From: Saxidomus purpurata | Taxonomy: Eukaryota > Mollusca > Bivalvia > Venerida > Veneridae | NCBI GenBank assembly: GCA_022818135.1 | Contig: JAFMSR010000017.1 | Coordinates: 39,168,392-39,232,391, forward strand | Length of the DNA stretch: 64,000 bases | Reading direction: 5' to 3' | Shown: piece after piece, positions 48,727-60,015 of the stretch | How the letters are laid out: each line of letters opens with the position of its first letter | How positions within the stretch are numbered: the first letter of the stretch is position 1 | Made by a program: the position numbers and the translations under genes | Notes under the pieces: generated by a model | Seen by the model: only the letters and a program-made list of their open reading frames with translations | Database searches by the model: none | What the model was told of the DNA's origin: nothing

Positions 48727-50027
48727 AAAGGAAGTGTCTACAGGTCCGGGTCCGGATCTCGAGACTAAAAGTCTCCAGGTCCAGTCCCGGACCCTGAGAC
48801 TATCCATATACAGCTTGTCTCCAGGTCCGGGAATTTTTCATCGTTTATTTTTGTATGCATAAACTTCAAAAACGTTCAAATTTAATAAAAACATATTTAT
48901 CTTATTGTTTATTATGAAAATATATATTATCATTATTATTTTGGTGTTGTCTTTTTTTTTCATAATATATTGAAGTTTACATGTTATAAAATGTAATTGT
49001 ACGTTATAAGAACGATTTTTAATATTACATTGTTCCTTTAGTTTTCGCAGCTGTCTGAACACGTTGGTGGGTGCGAACATTAGTTTGCATTTATTTATAA
49101 TCAAAATGGTCTTCGCACATTTATCACGTACTTTCCAGCCTTATGAGTAACATCACCTCAGACGGACAACAATACAAACGGTCAAAGATGGTCCAGTAGG
49201 TGCGAACTGTAATTGCTCCCGATTAAGACGAATTAAACTTTATTTCTTCAGGGAATTTATAATGAATAACTTCACCTGTGAAAAGAACAATACAAGCGGT
49301 TCATTTGAAAGTTATAAAAAAATGTTTTGTCTATGTCAGTTCGTTAAAGTTTATTATCCGGCCAAGATGGCACACACATTTCTTGTTGGTGAAAAATTTA
49401 ACGACTTTCTGTCTCTGGAAATTAAATTACGGTAGATAGTCACATGTTGCTATATAGTAGAAGAGAATAAAATATTGTACCAATCGCTTATGAGTTGTAA
49501 GATTTGTGATATAAAATTTGCAGGCCTTCTAAAGTCGCCCGGTATATCTATTATAAAGATAAACTTATTTAATGAAAAATTTTAAAACTATCTGCAAAAG
49601 ATAATTTCTAAGGTTTACAAGCTTGACATTTAGTAACTTGGATCTGGATCAATCAAACAAGATTTTTATAAAGTTTTTCCTTTCCATTACGACACGCAGA
49701 GGATCATTTCATCCCCAAAAACGACGTCACTTGTAAATATCAGTTTATATCCAAAATAGATGTTAGACATCGACTGCTCTGTTATATTTAGGTCCGCGTA
49801 TATACGTCATAGCTTACATGTAAAAACATACCATAACAAATTGTGATCGTATCGATAAACATATTCCGTTTTTCCATTTTAATGTAATTGCCAGATAATG
49901 ACATTTTAAATGATTTAATAAACTGAACATATAACTGAGTTTGTATGAAATCAATTTCCCGGACCTGGAGACAAGCTATATATGGAAAGTCTCGGGGTCC
50001 GGGTCCGGATCTGGAGACACTTCCTTT
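48727..50027. mobile_element. 1.3-kb element with long inverted ends
   Basis: The left end 48727-48838 and right end about 49950-50027 are inverted copies starting AAAGGAAGTGTCT, followed by CAG(G/A)TCCGG..CCGGA, and continuing to GCTTGTCTCCAGGTCCGGGAA. The left end has an extra internal repeat around CTCGAGACTAAAAGTCTC. The body is AT-rich with no coding capacity. Confidence 0.85.
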
Positions 50028-51432
50028 GACAAACAATAAAGGACAAAAGGTGCAGTGTCCAGAAATGGGACTGTGTGTCGCTTTCTTTAATTATCACTTT
50101 TGAGGGATGTCAAGAGCTTGATTCACAAAGTATTATTTTCTCACTAACATTTTCATTTTCATTAATATGGAAATATTTAGCTAGAAAAGCAATCTTAGCA
50201 TAGTTTGAACTCTTCGATTCTTTGATATTTTAGTTTTACTTTTAGTTTTCTTGAAAAGTCCAACTATCGCACGCAGTTCTACATCAAGAAACTTATTTAA
50301 CGTTTTTATTGACGAGAAGTAGTGTAATGAAGTTGCGGGCGTAATGTTGTCCTACTTTCCGTTTTTATTACAATTTCTGGCGGTTTGCAGCAAAGAAATA
50401 ATGTACGACATACCCTCCACTGTAACATTCTGTTTGGGATCCGAAACTGTATTGGCGAATTCTACTACGTTCTCATTGCTCTCTTCTGTGTCGACATTTT
50501 CCGAACGTGACTCGTCTTCTTCGTTATCATTGTGTTCTATATCATATTGAATGATGGCCAGTTCATTTGTCCATTCATTTTCAACAATGTTAGATGAAAA
50601 TGCATCTTTCTCCAAGTCATCATTGTACTTCTGTTCTGGCTAATACATATTCATTCGTTTGGAACCGCATCTCCCAATCTGAGCCCACTGGACTTTTTCC
50701 TCTGGGAATATTTCAAAGACAGAGTGTACAGCCCCGTCCCGGCATCTCTAGAAAATCTGAAAACATCCATCAAGCAAGAAATAAGAAATATTTTAACGGG
50801 CACCTGCAAATCTGTAATTTGTAACTTCAAGAAACGTCTAGACGTCGTAATTCAACAAAAAGGACGTCATCTGGTACACATGTTTTAAAACTGACATTTT
50901 TAGGATACTTGTATCAAGGAATTTAAGGTATATGTTTAAGATAATCTTCTGATGTCGTATAGAAGAGATTTACAGGTAGAGGGATATTCTAAAGATAGAT
51001 TCACTGATAAACACTGACCACAGCAACCCTTACTAGTCGTACAATATCCCTTGTACTACCTTATCACTGAAAGTTAAAATAGTGTACATGATGAGAATGG
51101 ATGTTTGTAATAAAGCAAATGAAAATAGAAAATGCACTACAAAACATTATTGTTATGCGTGACTCACTTACATGGACAATGAATATATATGGAAGGAGTA
51201 TTTTTATACCTTTTCCTACACCAAAAACCAAAGAAACATGTAAATATTATTTGAGATACTATAAAATATAAACTGAACGGATTGTTTGCTTTTGTCTTTG
51301 CCATCTGTGTATCATTTTGAAATAAGAACTATTAACAGTTGATAGAAATAGGCTCGAATTAACAGGATAACAATACATGTTTACATTTAAAATAACGAGA
51401 GTTGAACCAGTGTCAAAGAGGACATTATTTGG
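50028..51432. other. Non-coding interval with one unassigned open frame
   Basis: 50352-50615 on the minus strand is an acidic open frame of 87 residues (ENEWTNELAIIQYDIEHNDN..). It matches no family I know and could be transposon debris. Nothing else recognised. Confidence 0.35.
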
Positions 51433-51560
51433 TGCGCTCATGGCGCAGTGGTAGGGCATAGATCAGCCATAGGATCGGATTATCTCCTGTTCGATCCCCA
51501 CCAGCATTGTGGTGGTAGTGTCCTTAGGCATGACATAACTTAATTCCACAATGTCTTTCT
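51433..51560 (+). mobile_element. tRNA-derived SINE
   Basis: TGGCGCAGTGGTAGGG (51441-51456) fits an RNA polymerase III A box and TGTTCGATCCCC (51489-51500) a B box. The expected tRNA arms do not fold properly, and GTGTCCTTAGGCATGACATAACTT follows, like the conserved phrase after tRNA heads in many animal SINEs. It is not a functional tRNA gene. Confidence 0.72.
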
Positions 51561-51877
51561 TTTTTTGAGGTTGATTCCATCTGGAGTGATTCTTGAGAGC
51601 AATAGATATAAGTTATCAAAACATTTGTCTAAAGAAATCATTATCTAAACAAAGATGTTTTGTATTTGACATGCACTTAATTCTTACATGTTGCCTTTCC
51701 GACCACCGTAGATCATGAAGGTAAATCTCTCCTATTTTTGGACACAGAAAAATACTTTTGATAGGTACATGCATGATGGGAGACATGCCGAGGCCTCGTC
51801 CACAAATACAAGCTAACATAGTTGCTCTTATGGACGGACCTTTATAAATTTGCTTCAAATCAAAACAAATCAAATCT

Positions 51878-51939
51878 GAGTAGACGAAATTAATCGGCCA
51901 TTTTGTCCGTTGCAGCAACCATGAAAGTCACGTGATTCT
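51878..51939. repeat. 62-bp inverted repeat, right copy
   Basis: Partner of 45982-46044, in inverted orientation (TAATCGGCCATTTTGTCCGT.. against ..ACGGACAAAATGACCGATTA). Confidence 0.8.
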
Positions 51940-52182
51940 GACATGTACCAACATTTCTAAAGCTCAAATGCGGACAATTATGGGAACGAAAATTTTACTG
52001 TTGACCTTTTTATTTTTAATTCACCGTAGAGCTAGAAGGTTAGCTATGAACAATTATTTAAAGTATCGAAAAACATCTTTTCGCGGTCGATCTTTTACCA
52101 GTTGTAGTTAAATTAATGTGATCGCGATTTGAAAGTGATATACAAAATGTTATTATCTCTCATTCAAGTAAATAGAGGATAT

Positions 52183-52327
52183 TTGTTTGATTCAGTGAAA
52201 TATCAATTTTATTTCACAAGTGAACCCCAAACTGATATTTTGTCGAGTGGCCTAGCCACGAGTGGAAATGTCAGTGTTTTTTGTTGTTCATGAGTGAAAT
52301 AAAATTGATATTTCACTGAAACAAAAA
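52183..52327. mobile_element. Foldback element with about 38-bp arms
   Basis: Arms TTGATTCAGTGAAATATCAA..TTTATTTCAC and GTGAAATAAAATTGATATTT..CACTGAAACAA pair almost perfectly around about 65 bp. Confidence 0.85.
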
Positions 52328-53020
52328 AACATTATTTCTATTTTATGTTTTCTTGACAAAATAATCAGGAAAATTTGGAATCACAGTATTTTCACTCCCC
52401 AATGGAGAACCCCATAATAATAAGAACCGCATTACGTCCATCATTACTGATAGAGCAAAAGAAGTAGTTCTAAAGTTTAAGATTAAAGTATTTGAAATAT
52501 CATATCTATCTCTATCATCCAATGAAACTGAAGCCTGCACTTCGTTACACCATGAATCGTGGAGTAATACTCAATCAGCAAAAACAGTGAAAATAAAATT
52601 GGTAATCCACTGTTTCAAAACTTGATTATCACTTTCATTTCACTGAGAAAACTCCATAATTCACTGGAAAACATACCCTTAAAATACATAATTTGAATAG
52701 AAGGTGCTTGACAATGATTACACGTGTCAATTGTTGAACAACAACATGTAGCGATGTTTGCAAATTAAGATTGTAATTTGCACATACGACACTTGTTATC
52801 AAAACACCGATCAGCGAAAAGTAGGCTTATACACGATAAATCTAATTGAAAACGGATCCGTGTAAAACATGTATATATGACCTTAGGGGTTATTACGATT
52901 GATTAATTAATAAATAAATCTTGAATGAAAATGATGTTTTAAATAATAATCAAATATGCTAATATTCGAACACGAAATTTGCAATTGAATATTCGGAAGG
53001 AATATTTGTTCCCATCCTTA

Positions 53021-53829
53021 ATTATCATCAATTCTGCTGGTAATAAATTGTTTAATCAGTTACCAAGACTTTGTGGTACTTCAGGTACCATCTTGAATAT
53101 GTTTGCAAAGATCTGCTGTGGTTTGAGGATCCAATGATTGGATGTACATGTAATGGAATTATGGTCCGTGTTTGACACTGCATTAATTTTGGTTTGTAGA
53201 TACATACCTCAGTATTCACAGTTTTGATGGATTTAAATTTCACAAGTACTTGAAGGGTAACCCATGTTTGGTGAACTTGGGTGAAGTTGATACTGATTAT
53301 CCTCCTCCAAAGACGGAGAGAAATTAATTTGGCGTTGTCCGCCCTTGCGTCAGGAGTCGTATGCAAGAAATGGTTTGGGCTGTTTCAATAAACATAGTAG
53401 AAATGACTACTCTAGGAATTTCGGCTCGCAAAATTTCAGCCAGATTGTCCAAAAAAACTACAGTCATGGCCTTTTGAAGTTTCCTTACATGTTCTCTATG
53501 GACATTAAAATTCTTTTCTGTGAAACCAATTATCAGAATTTAATTTTAGTAGAAATTATCATCAAATGGGTGTTTTTGAACTTTACGAAATTGGTTCAAT
53601 CCATTCAAGATGAAGCCCCCAGTTAGATGGGGCTTTTCCCCCTATATAACCTATAGATAGACTTGAAAACAAATCTTTGAAATCATTAGTCGGAATTTTA
53701 TATGATTTGGTTACATTAATAACCTTAGGGTCTCTTAAAAACAAAAATAATATCAAACAGGGAATGCCACGTACCAAAAACGCAGCCTCCCCAAAACGAG
53801 CCCCACAGCACCCAGAAGTGCACACCACC

Positions 53830-53882
<53 letters not shown>

Positions 53883-55056
53883 ATGTACACACACACATAT
53901 ACACTACCAACACACACTAGCATACAAAGCAAACACACGAGGACAAAACGAACAATTAAAGGAACACAGTGGGGCACCGCCTTGGAACGGTCAGTGGCAA
54001 AAACACCACTGGGGAGCTTAAACCGGTTTATGGTGCGCACCCAACCTCACTCTTACCCCCACCATGTTCCAAAGTCACATGACAGTGTAAATAAAAGTAA
54101 TCCAAGCTGCTTAAGAAAACTGATATCTGGGATGGGGTGGGATGGGGCTCCTGTTCTTATCAATAAAAACTTCATTTTCTTTATCTGAAACTAATCGTCA
54201 GGATTTTATTTCATTTCACACAATCCACCGAAACCGATTTCTTTGATTAAACAATTTATACATATTAATGACATTGTACAATACATCTTTAGAAATAAAG
54301 CTAGGTCCAAATGAATGCACTAAAATGATTAAAGTACGTAAAACGAGCATTTTAATAAGTGTATTAATCTGCTCAAATCAATGTTTAAACCCTTAATCAA
54401 AGTCGCAAAAAGAAAATCATACACACAGAAATAAGGACCAACCGGTTTTGAATTTGGTAGCGTATTTTTCGTTTAGAGATATATGTGACAGGAATTTATA
54501 TTTGAGCCTTTTTATATTACTATATGTTCTAAAATACGTTATTTACATACTGTTTAAGGAACTTTTTTATTTACCAAAATCTGAGAGCGAGCAGCTTTAA
54601 AAGCTATGCTAGAAATGTTTATGTACAAGTAAAGGTAATATTTCTTGGTAGAAATAAAGGCTACTTGAAATTGTGCTCCTGGGACTTTAATTCATTTACA
54701 TATTTATGTCCACCTTGTTTCTGTTTCCTGTCACCATTTCAGCATTGAATATGTTCATTTAAAGAAAAGGGCTCCGGTGGCTGAATTTACTCTCTGAACA
54801 CAAGTAAGATCGTATGCGTCAAAATCGAAGCAATGCAGTTTTGAAAGGTACTTGTAATATTTGTGGTTAGATATTGTAGAAGTGAGACATGCTATCTTTA
54901 GTCACGGATGTGTGTATAGGTCTGTGCTTTAGTGTTCGAACTTACATGTTCAGAACCTACAGATACCGCGTGTAATTAGTTGACCTCAATTAATAGTTTA
55001 ATATCTACACGTATATTGCCACTGCTATTGTTCTATCATTTGTTTGTACTTTTCAG
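53021..55056. other. Non-coding interval; (AC)n and MITE fragment
   Basis: 53830-53879 is an (AC)n microsatellite of about 25 repeats. 54450-54604 is a partial copy of the GCTGCTCGCTCTCAG MITE in the orientation of 13078-13430. No gene. It ends in the acceptor tract TTTGTTTGTACTTTTCAG of cassette 22. Confidence 0.65.
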
Positions 55057-55262
55057 ATCAGCCAGGGGTTCCAGTAACTATAAAGGTATGCCATATGTGT
55101 AGAAGAGCTTTTGGATCCAACTGGAAGCTACAGCAACACATGCGAGTTCATACCGGAGAAAGACCATTTGCTTGTCCAGTGTGCCAGAAGAGATTTCGTG
55201 AGAAAGGGGCGTTAACTAAACATACCATGTTACATTACAGGGACAAACTAGGAAAATGCTAA
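55057..55262 (+). CDS. Cassette 22: two-finger C2H2 terminal exon
   Basis: The acceptor is TTTGTACTTTTCAG (AG 55055-55056), phase 1 (x|at). It encodes 68 residues. The short lead QPGVPVTIKV has no ATG. Finger 1 is CHMC..HMRVH (helix S,W,K,Q), the linker TGERPF, and finger 2 CPVC..HTMLH (helix E,G,A,K). The tail YRDKLGKC is followed by a stop. Finger 2 (R-E-K-G-x-L) is the same type as cassettes 23 and 25, so the three share ancestry. AATAAA at 55540-55545, 280 bp after the stop, is a well-placed polyadenylation signal. Confidence 0.92.
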
Positions 55263-56885
55263 ACTTTCATTGTAAAGTATTGGCTGCAAGGAGATGAATT
55301 TATTCATTGATTTAAGATTCATTAACTGAAGATAATCTAGGGATGTTAGTTTAAGGATAGTTCTTGGATTGTACAACCGGATAAAAGTTTCCAAGTAATG
55401 GTTGCCAGGAGATTTGCTTCCAAATTTGGATGCGATATTTGGATTACGTTTTTGGAAAGGATGACCTAAAGGAATATTAGTCTCATCTTGGTGCTTCTCT
55501 TGTTTCTGTTACTGTTTTATTTTCGATTTTTGTTTCACAAATAAAATTGTTTTTTTCGGAAATGAATGATATTTAGGTTGCTGCCATTGAAAGGCTAGAT
55601 GAATATGACACGGATACGCAAGCTGATCTTTCTTTACACATAACACAATAACTGGTTCATTAGCAGTATGAACATGAAGATATGTCAATGCGTTTTCTAA
55701 AAAAGGCCAAGAATAACTTCATAAATTGAATATAAAACTGCAAGTGTCCCAGACATTTGTAACGATTGCTTGATGAATATCATAAACATCCTCTAAAGGG
55801 TAGTACATGAAAAAAGTGTATATGTATGGATTGCTCTTATTTCATTAAAATGTTGCATAACTTGTTTATTGCCTTGTATCTACATAGCTTATATGTTGTC
55901 TGAAAAATTGTAGGCACCGACTTAATCAGTCACATTGTGACAAACAACTTTTAGTTATAATGTTACATGATATGTAAGCATAGTATACATGTACTTCATT
56001 CACGTGTGTCAAAAGTTGTGTAGCCAACTGTCAAAAGTTGTGTAGCCAACTGTCAAAAGTTGTGTAGCCAACTGTAACAGACAGCAGTTATGACTGTGAA
56101 CAATTTTGAAATATCTTTTCAAAAACTTAAATGTGTTTGATACTTATTACGATCTGCATCCTCCAACACTCCACGCCCAAAATAGTGAATTGCATTGCAG
56201 ATTTATGTTTGGTCCGTGGTCTGTCTTTGGCCTGTGACTGCCAATCTGAATGGGAAGGTTGATCAAGACAAGTAGATGATCCGTAAATTTTTTCAGGCAA
56301 AGAGATGAAAGATCCAGGTCACAAAGGCCGGATTTCAACCATTAATGGAAAAAAAGATTGGGCGTAGTATAATCTATTCGTTAAGGAACGGCTCATGATT
56401 AGTAGCCCAGTCCCTAAATTTTACTTTTAAGGTCAGTCGGTAAATGTGCCAATGTGTTGCCACGTACCGTTGAACGGTAACGACCAGAAAATAGCGCTTT
56501 GGGCGTAGGACTCTTGCCTCGGGCCATATTATCGAAAGCATCTTAATACCTACATATAAGGGTATTGTACGGGCATCGAGCACTTTCATCATGACTGAAT
56601 AACATTAATTTGAAAATGATAATTTGTGCGTAGAATTTGAAGAAAGTTTATCAGATTGAACTGCCACGCTAGGAAACGACCATCTTGTGTAAAGATAGCT
56701 TTACTCCTTAAAGCGGACAGTTAATCCCATTCAACCCCAGAAAATCCCAGACAGAAACGCTCCACTAACCGATAGATACTTGGTATTATTTGTAACTAAA
56801 GAAATCGGGTCTTACTAGCATGGCTATGATACGAATGGTACCCTACTTTGTGATACTTTTTTTAATACTTTCTGTATCATTTCAG
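55263..56885. other. Non-coding interval; 22-bp triplication at 56008
   Basis: 56008-56073 is three perfect copies of a 22-bp unit (GTCAAAAGTTGTGTAGCCAA + CT). From about 56700 the sequence is the 5' flank duplicated before cassette 25. No gene seen. Confidence 0.65.
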
Positions 56886-57109
56886 ATGAGGCGTACATGC
56901 CATTCGGGGCTGAGACCGTTTCTTCAGTAGGGCACGCCAAATTAAAAGGTTGCACGTTTTGTGGAAAAACGTTCCCGACAAACTGGAAGCTTCAACAGCA
57001 TTTGCGTATTCACACTGGAGAAAAGCCATACACGTGTGAAATTTGTCATAAAAGCTTTAGGGAAAAGGGAACCTTAAAGAGACACGGATTTGTGCATCTG
57101 AAATATTAA
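56886..57109 (+). CDS. Cassette 23: two-finger C2H2 terminal exon (duplicate of 25)
   Basis: The acceptor is CTGTATCATTTCAG (AG 56884-56885), phase 1 (x|at). It encodes 74 residues: lead [21 protein letters not shown], finger 1 CTFC..HLRIH (helix T,W,K,Q), the linker TGEKPY, and finger 2 CEIC..HGFVH (helix E,G,T,R). It ends LKY-stop. The finger region matches cassette 25 at all helix residues; the lead and the third-last residues differ. Flanking similarity extends to about 56700 upstream and to about 58600-58900 downstream, interrupted by a 1-kb repeat insertion. Confidence 0.93.
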
Positions 57110-59782
57110 AAATGCGTGACATGAAACCAGAATATATCTGATTCGAAAACTGACACTTTGACATTTGCAGTTATGGTATCTTTACGCCATATCCGGCAAG
57201 CTTTGCAGATCGTCATGGCAATGGTCAATGTTTCCGATCGTTTTTGCAGTAAATGTATATACAGATGTGTACTTTCACTTAAGATGAACGTTTGTAGCTT
57301 TCTTAGGTAGATAACTGTACAGTATGCATTTAGATTAGATGTAGTACATTGTATACATTTCAAATTAGAAACTTTATTAATAATTAAACAACGCTTGCGT
57401 TATTACTTAACGAATACAATATGAAAATGATTGCAGCATTTTTAGCCTTTTCTATGAAAAGGGGAGCTATCCTACTCGCCCCGGCGTCGGCGTCGGCGTC
57501 GGCGTTGGCGTCACACCTTGGTTAAGTTTTTCGTACCACCCCACTTTATTTCAGAAGTATTAGAGGTATGGCTTTGAAACTTACCATACTTGTTTACCAT
57601 CATAACCTCCATCTACAGACAAGAGTACATAACTCTGTCAAGGTTTTTGACAGAATTATGGCCCTTTTTTACTTAAAAAGGTATTGAGCTTGGTTAAGTT
57701 TTTGTACCACCTCACTTTATTTCAAAACCATTGGAGGTATTGCTTTGAAACTAACCATACTGTTTACCATCACGACCTTCATCAACAGACAAGAGGACAT
57801 AACTCTGTCAAGGTTTTTGACAGAATTATGCCCCTTTTTACTTAGAAAATACATTGAATATGGGTAAAATCCACTTATTGCCTTAACCCTTTGAGATATT
57901 GCTTTGAAACTTTTAATGCTATTTCACATCATTACCCCCATCTGTACGCAAGAGAAGGTAACTCTGTCAGGGATTTGTTTTAAAAATTAAAGGCCTTTTA
58001 TCGACTTAGAATCTTGGTTAAGTTTTTCGTACCAGTCCACTTTTTTGACTGAACTGTTTGAGATATTAATTTGAAAGTTGGAATACTTGTTTACTATCAT
58101 GATCCAAAAACATGGGCAGGAGAAGGTAATTCTGTCAAGGATTTTATTTGAATTATGGCCCTTTTTGACTTAGAATTTCAGTTAAAATTTTCATTCTTGT
58201 CCACTTTTGACTTAACCATTTGAGATTTACTTTGGAAGTTGGAGTTCTTATGTGCCATCATGAGACCTTAGTCATAATCGTAAGCAAGAGAAGATAACTC
58301 TGTGAAAAGTTTCTTGATTTGTACTTAGAAATTCCTAGTTAAAGTCTTGTGTGCCCTTAACTGTCAAAGTTTTGTTTTATAGGCAAGCACTAAAAAAGTC
58401 GAGCGCGCTGTCCTTCTGACAGCTCTTGTTACTCAATATTGGACCTTTAAGTGGTGGTCTTATTTATAGGTCGGGTTTAATTCCAAGTACCTGTTGACTT
58501 ATTTTAACTATAAATTAATGACATGCAATTAAATGAAGATTTTACTATATATTGTTTCTAGTGCTATTATCCTGTTAACTAATGTATGTGCAAACAACAA
58601 AAATAGAACACTCCTCTTCGTTTGCTTGTATTTTTGTACAATGGCTTTTGCTCTATATATAAAAGTGACTTACGAAGGCGGTAGAGTTTTATAGTTTAAC
58701 AACTAAACCTTCCTTAACACCTTTAAATCATATCCGTATAATCTAAATGCTGCAGCTGTAATTCATATGTACACAGATAAGGAGTTTTCCATTTTCAAAC
58801 TGTGAAGTGTAACAATCTTTGCACAGGTCAATCCCACATATCCAGTTGAGCAATCCAGTGAATGATATAAGGTTTTTAATAGCTGTTTCGATGCCAGTTT
58901 TGACCCGACGTCCTTCGGACGGTTTCAAAACATTTGCTGCAGTTTTGAGCTGTTGTCGCCCTATTTTGAGCTGATATAGAAGTGTGCCAGTAGCAAATGT
59001 CTCAGTAGACGGTTTACCGTACTGCGGCTGAATGTATGAATATATTTACCAGTAATCTGTATGTTTCACATGATGACCAGAGCATCACTAAATCTTAAAT
59101 CCCGTCATTGTCCACAGCCGCTGGTCTAGTTTTATAAATCATATGTGTATATTTTAAAAATCTTTCTCAACATTATCGAATGCTGATACGTTATCTGACC
59201 TGAAAGAAAGAGAAACACTGATCAAATTCATGTCACAGAATCATATACAATGCCAAGGTAAACATCGTGAGCGCTATAGAATATAGCATCGAGCACTTAA
59301 TTAGTAACTTATAATTTATACACTTAATGAATAAGCTTTACATAGACTTCGCAATTGGCGGACATTTAAGTTTTCACAAGTGAATCACAAAAGTAATTGA
59401 AATAGAGGGGAAGGCACGTACGGTAATTTTTACGTTGTCCTCGTTTTTTCAGCTTTCCAAAACGTTTAATAAGACACGGGAATTTTTTTATCAACCGACC
59501 GGGGATGAAATATCCTAACTAGAGACTTCCTTTGTATGTCAATGTCATTTATGGGATCTGTCTGATGAATGTTAATGCTCTGTACTGTAAAATTACCTAT
59601 CGTATGAGCCAAATATTCTGCTTTCATGTAGCCACCAGATTCTTAAACCCCAAATATTAAATATTCTTTCACACTACAGCAAATGCACATTTTACCGATA
59701 TTTGAGACATTAATTTCTCTCGTTCACTTTAAATGATAAGACGTTTAAACTGTCTGTAAACCTTTGACTTTCGTTCTTGCAG
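57110..59782. other. Non-coding interval; dispersed repeat inserted in a duplicated flank
   Basis: 57448-58433 is a dispersed repeat starting GAAAAGGGGAGCTATCCTAC, with (GTCGGC)n at 57484-57513, internal units of about 190 bp (GGTTAAGTTTTTCGTACCA) and the end GAGCGCGCTGTCC..GACAGCTCTTGTT, recognised from bivalves. 58590-58900 resumes the flank shared with 63290-63600 (GACTTACGAAGGCGGTA). No gene. Confidence 0.7.
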
Positions 59783-60015
59783 GTTTTCAGTGGGAAAGTT
59801 CATTAACATCGTACAGTGAAGAGATGGAAGCGAAACTCAAAGCTTGTCATATCTGCCAGAAGTCCTTTTACAATGCATGGAACTTAGATCGGCATATGCG
59901 CACGCATACCGGGGAAAAGCCATATTTATGCCACGATTGCGGGAAGAGATTTGCTGACATGAGTAATATGAAGAGACATAAATTGCTCCGTTGCCGTAAG
60001 AAGAGAAAACAATAG
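59783..60015 (+). CDS. Cassette 24: two-finger terminal exon with C2HC second finger
   Basis: The acceptor is CTTTCGTTCTTGCAG (AG 59781-59782), phase 1 (x|gt). It encodes 77 residues: lead FQWESSLTSYSEEMEAKLKA, finger 1 CHIC..HMRTH (helix N,W,N,R), the linker TGEKPY, and finger 2 CHDC..HKLLRC (helix D,S,N,R). In finger 2 the last zinc ligand is Cys with four residues between. The tail RKKRKQ is strongly basic and might act as a nuclear-localisation or DNA-backbone contact. It is the only two-finger cassette with a C2HC second finger. Confidence 0.92.

Larger units (their letters stand above)
45071..53020. mobile_element. Candidate 8-kb hAT-like element enclosing cassette 21
   Basis: The left end reads (AA)AAGGATGGGAACGAATA and the right end, reversed, (TT)AAGGATGGGAACAAATA. 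Both are followed by ATTCGAATATT-type subterminal motifs and a shared GCAAATTT. Directly outside lie GTTATCAT (45063-45070) and ATTATCAT (53021-53028), an 8-bp near-duplication as hAT insertion makes. The left flank is the broken retrotransposon. No transposase is seen. Inside are cassette 21, other repeats and smaller elements. Boundaries are fairly convincing; that they belong to one element is inferred. Confidence 0.55.

Noticed and set aside
50352..50615. 87-residue acidic minus-strand open frame as a gene
   Set aside because: No recognisable domain, no clear start context or acceptor, and it lies among transposon material. I mention it only as unassigned.
51441..51515. tRNA gene
   Set aside because: A and B boxes are present, but the acceptor, D and anticodon stems do not pair well, and a SINE-type body follows.
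53583..54188. Open frames rich in Thr-His or Cys-Val over 53.6-54.2 kb
   Set aside because: They are translations of the (AC)n microsatellite in several frames.
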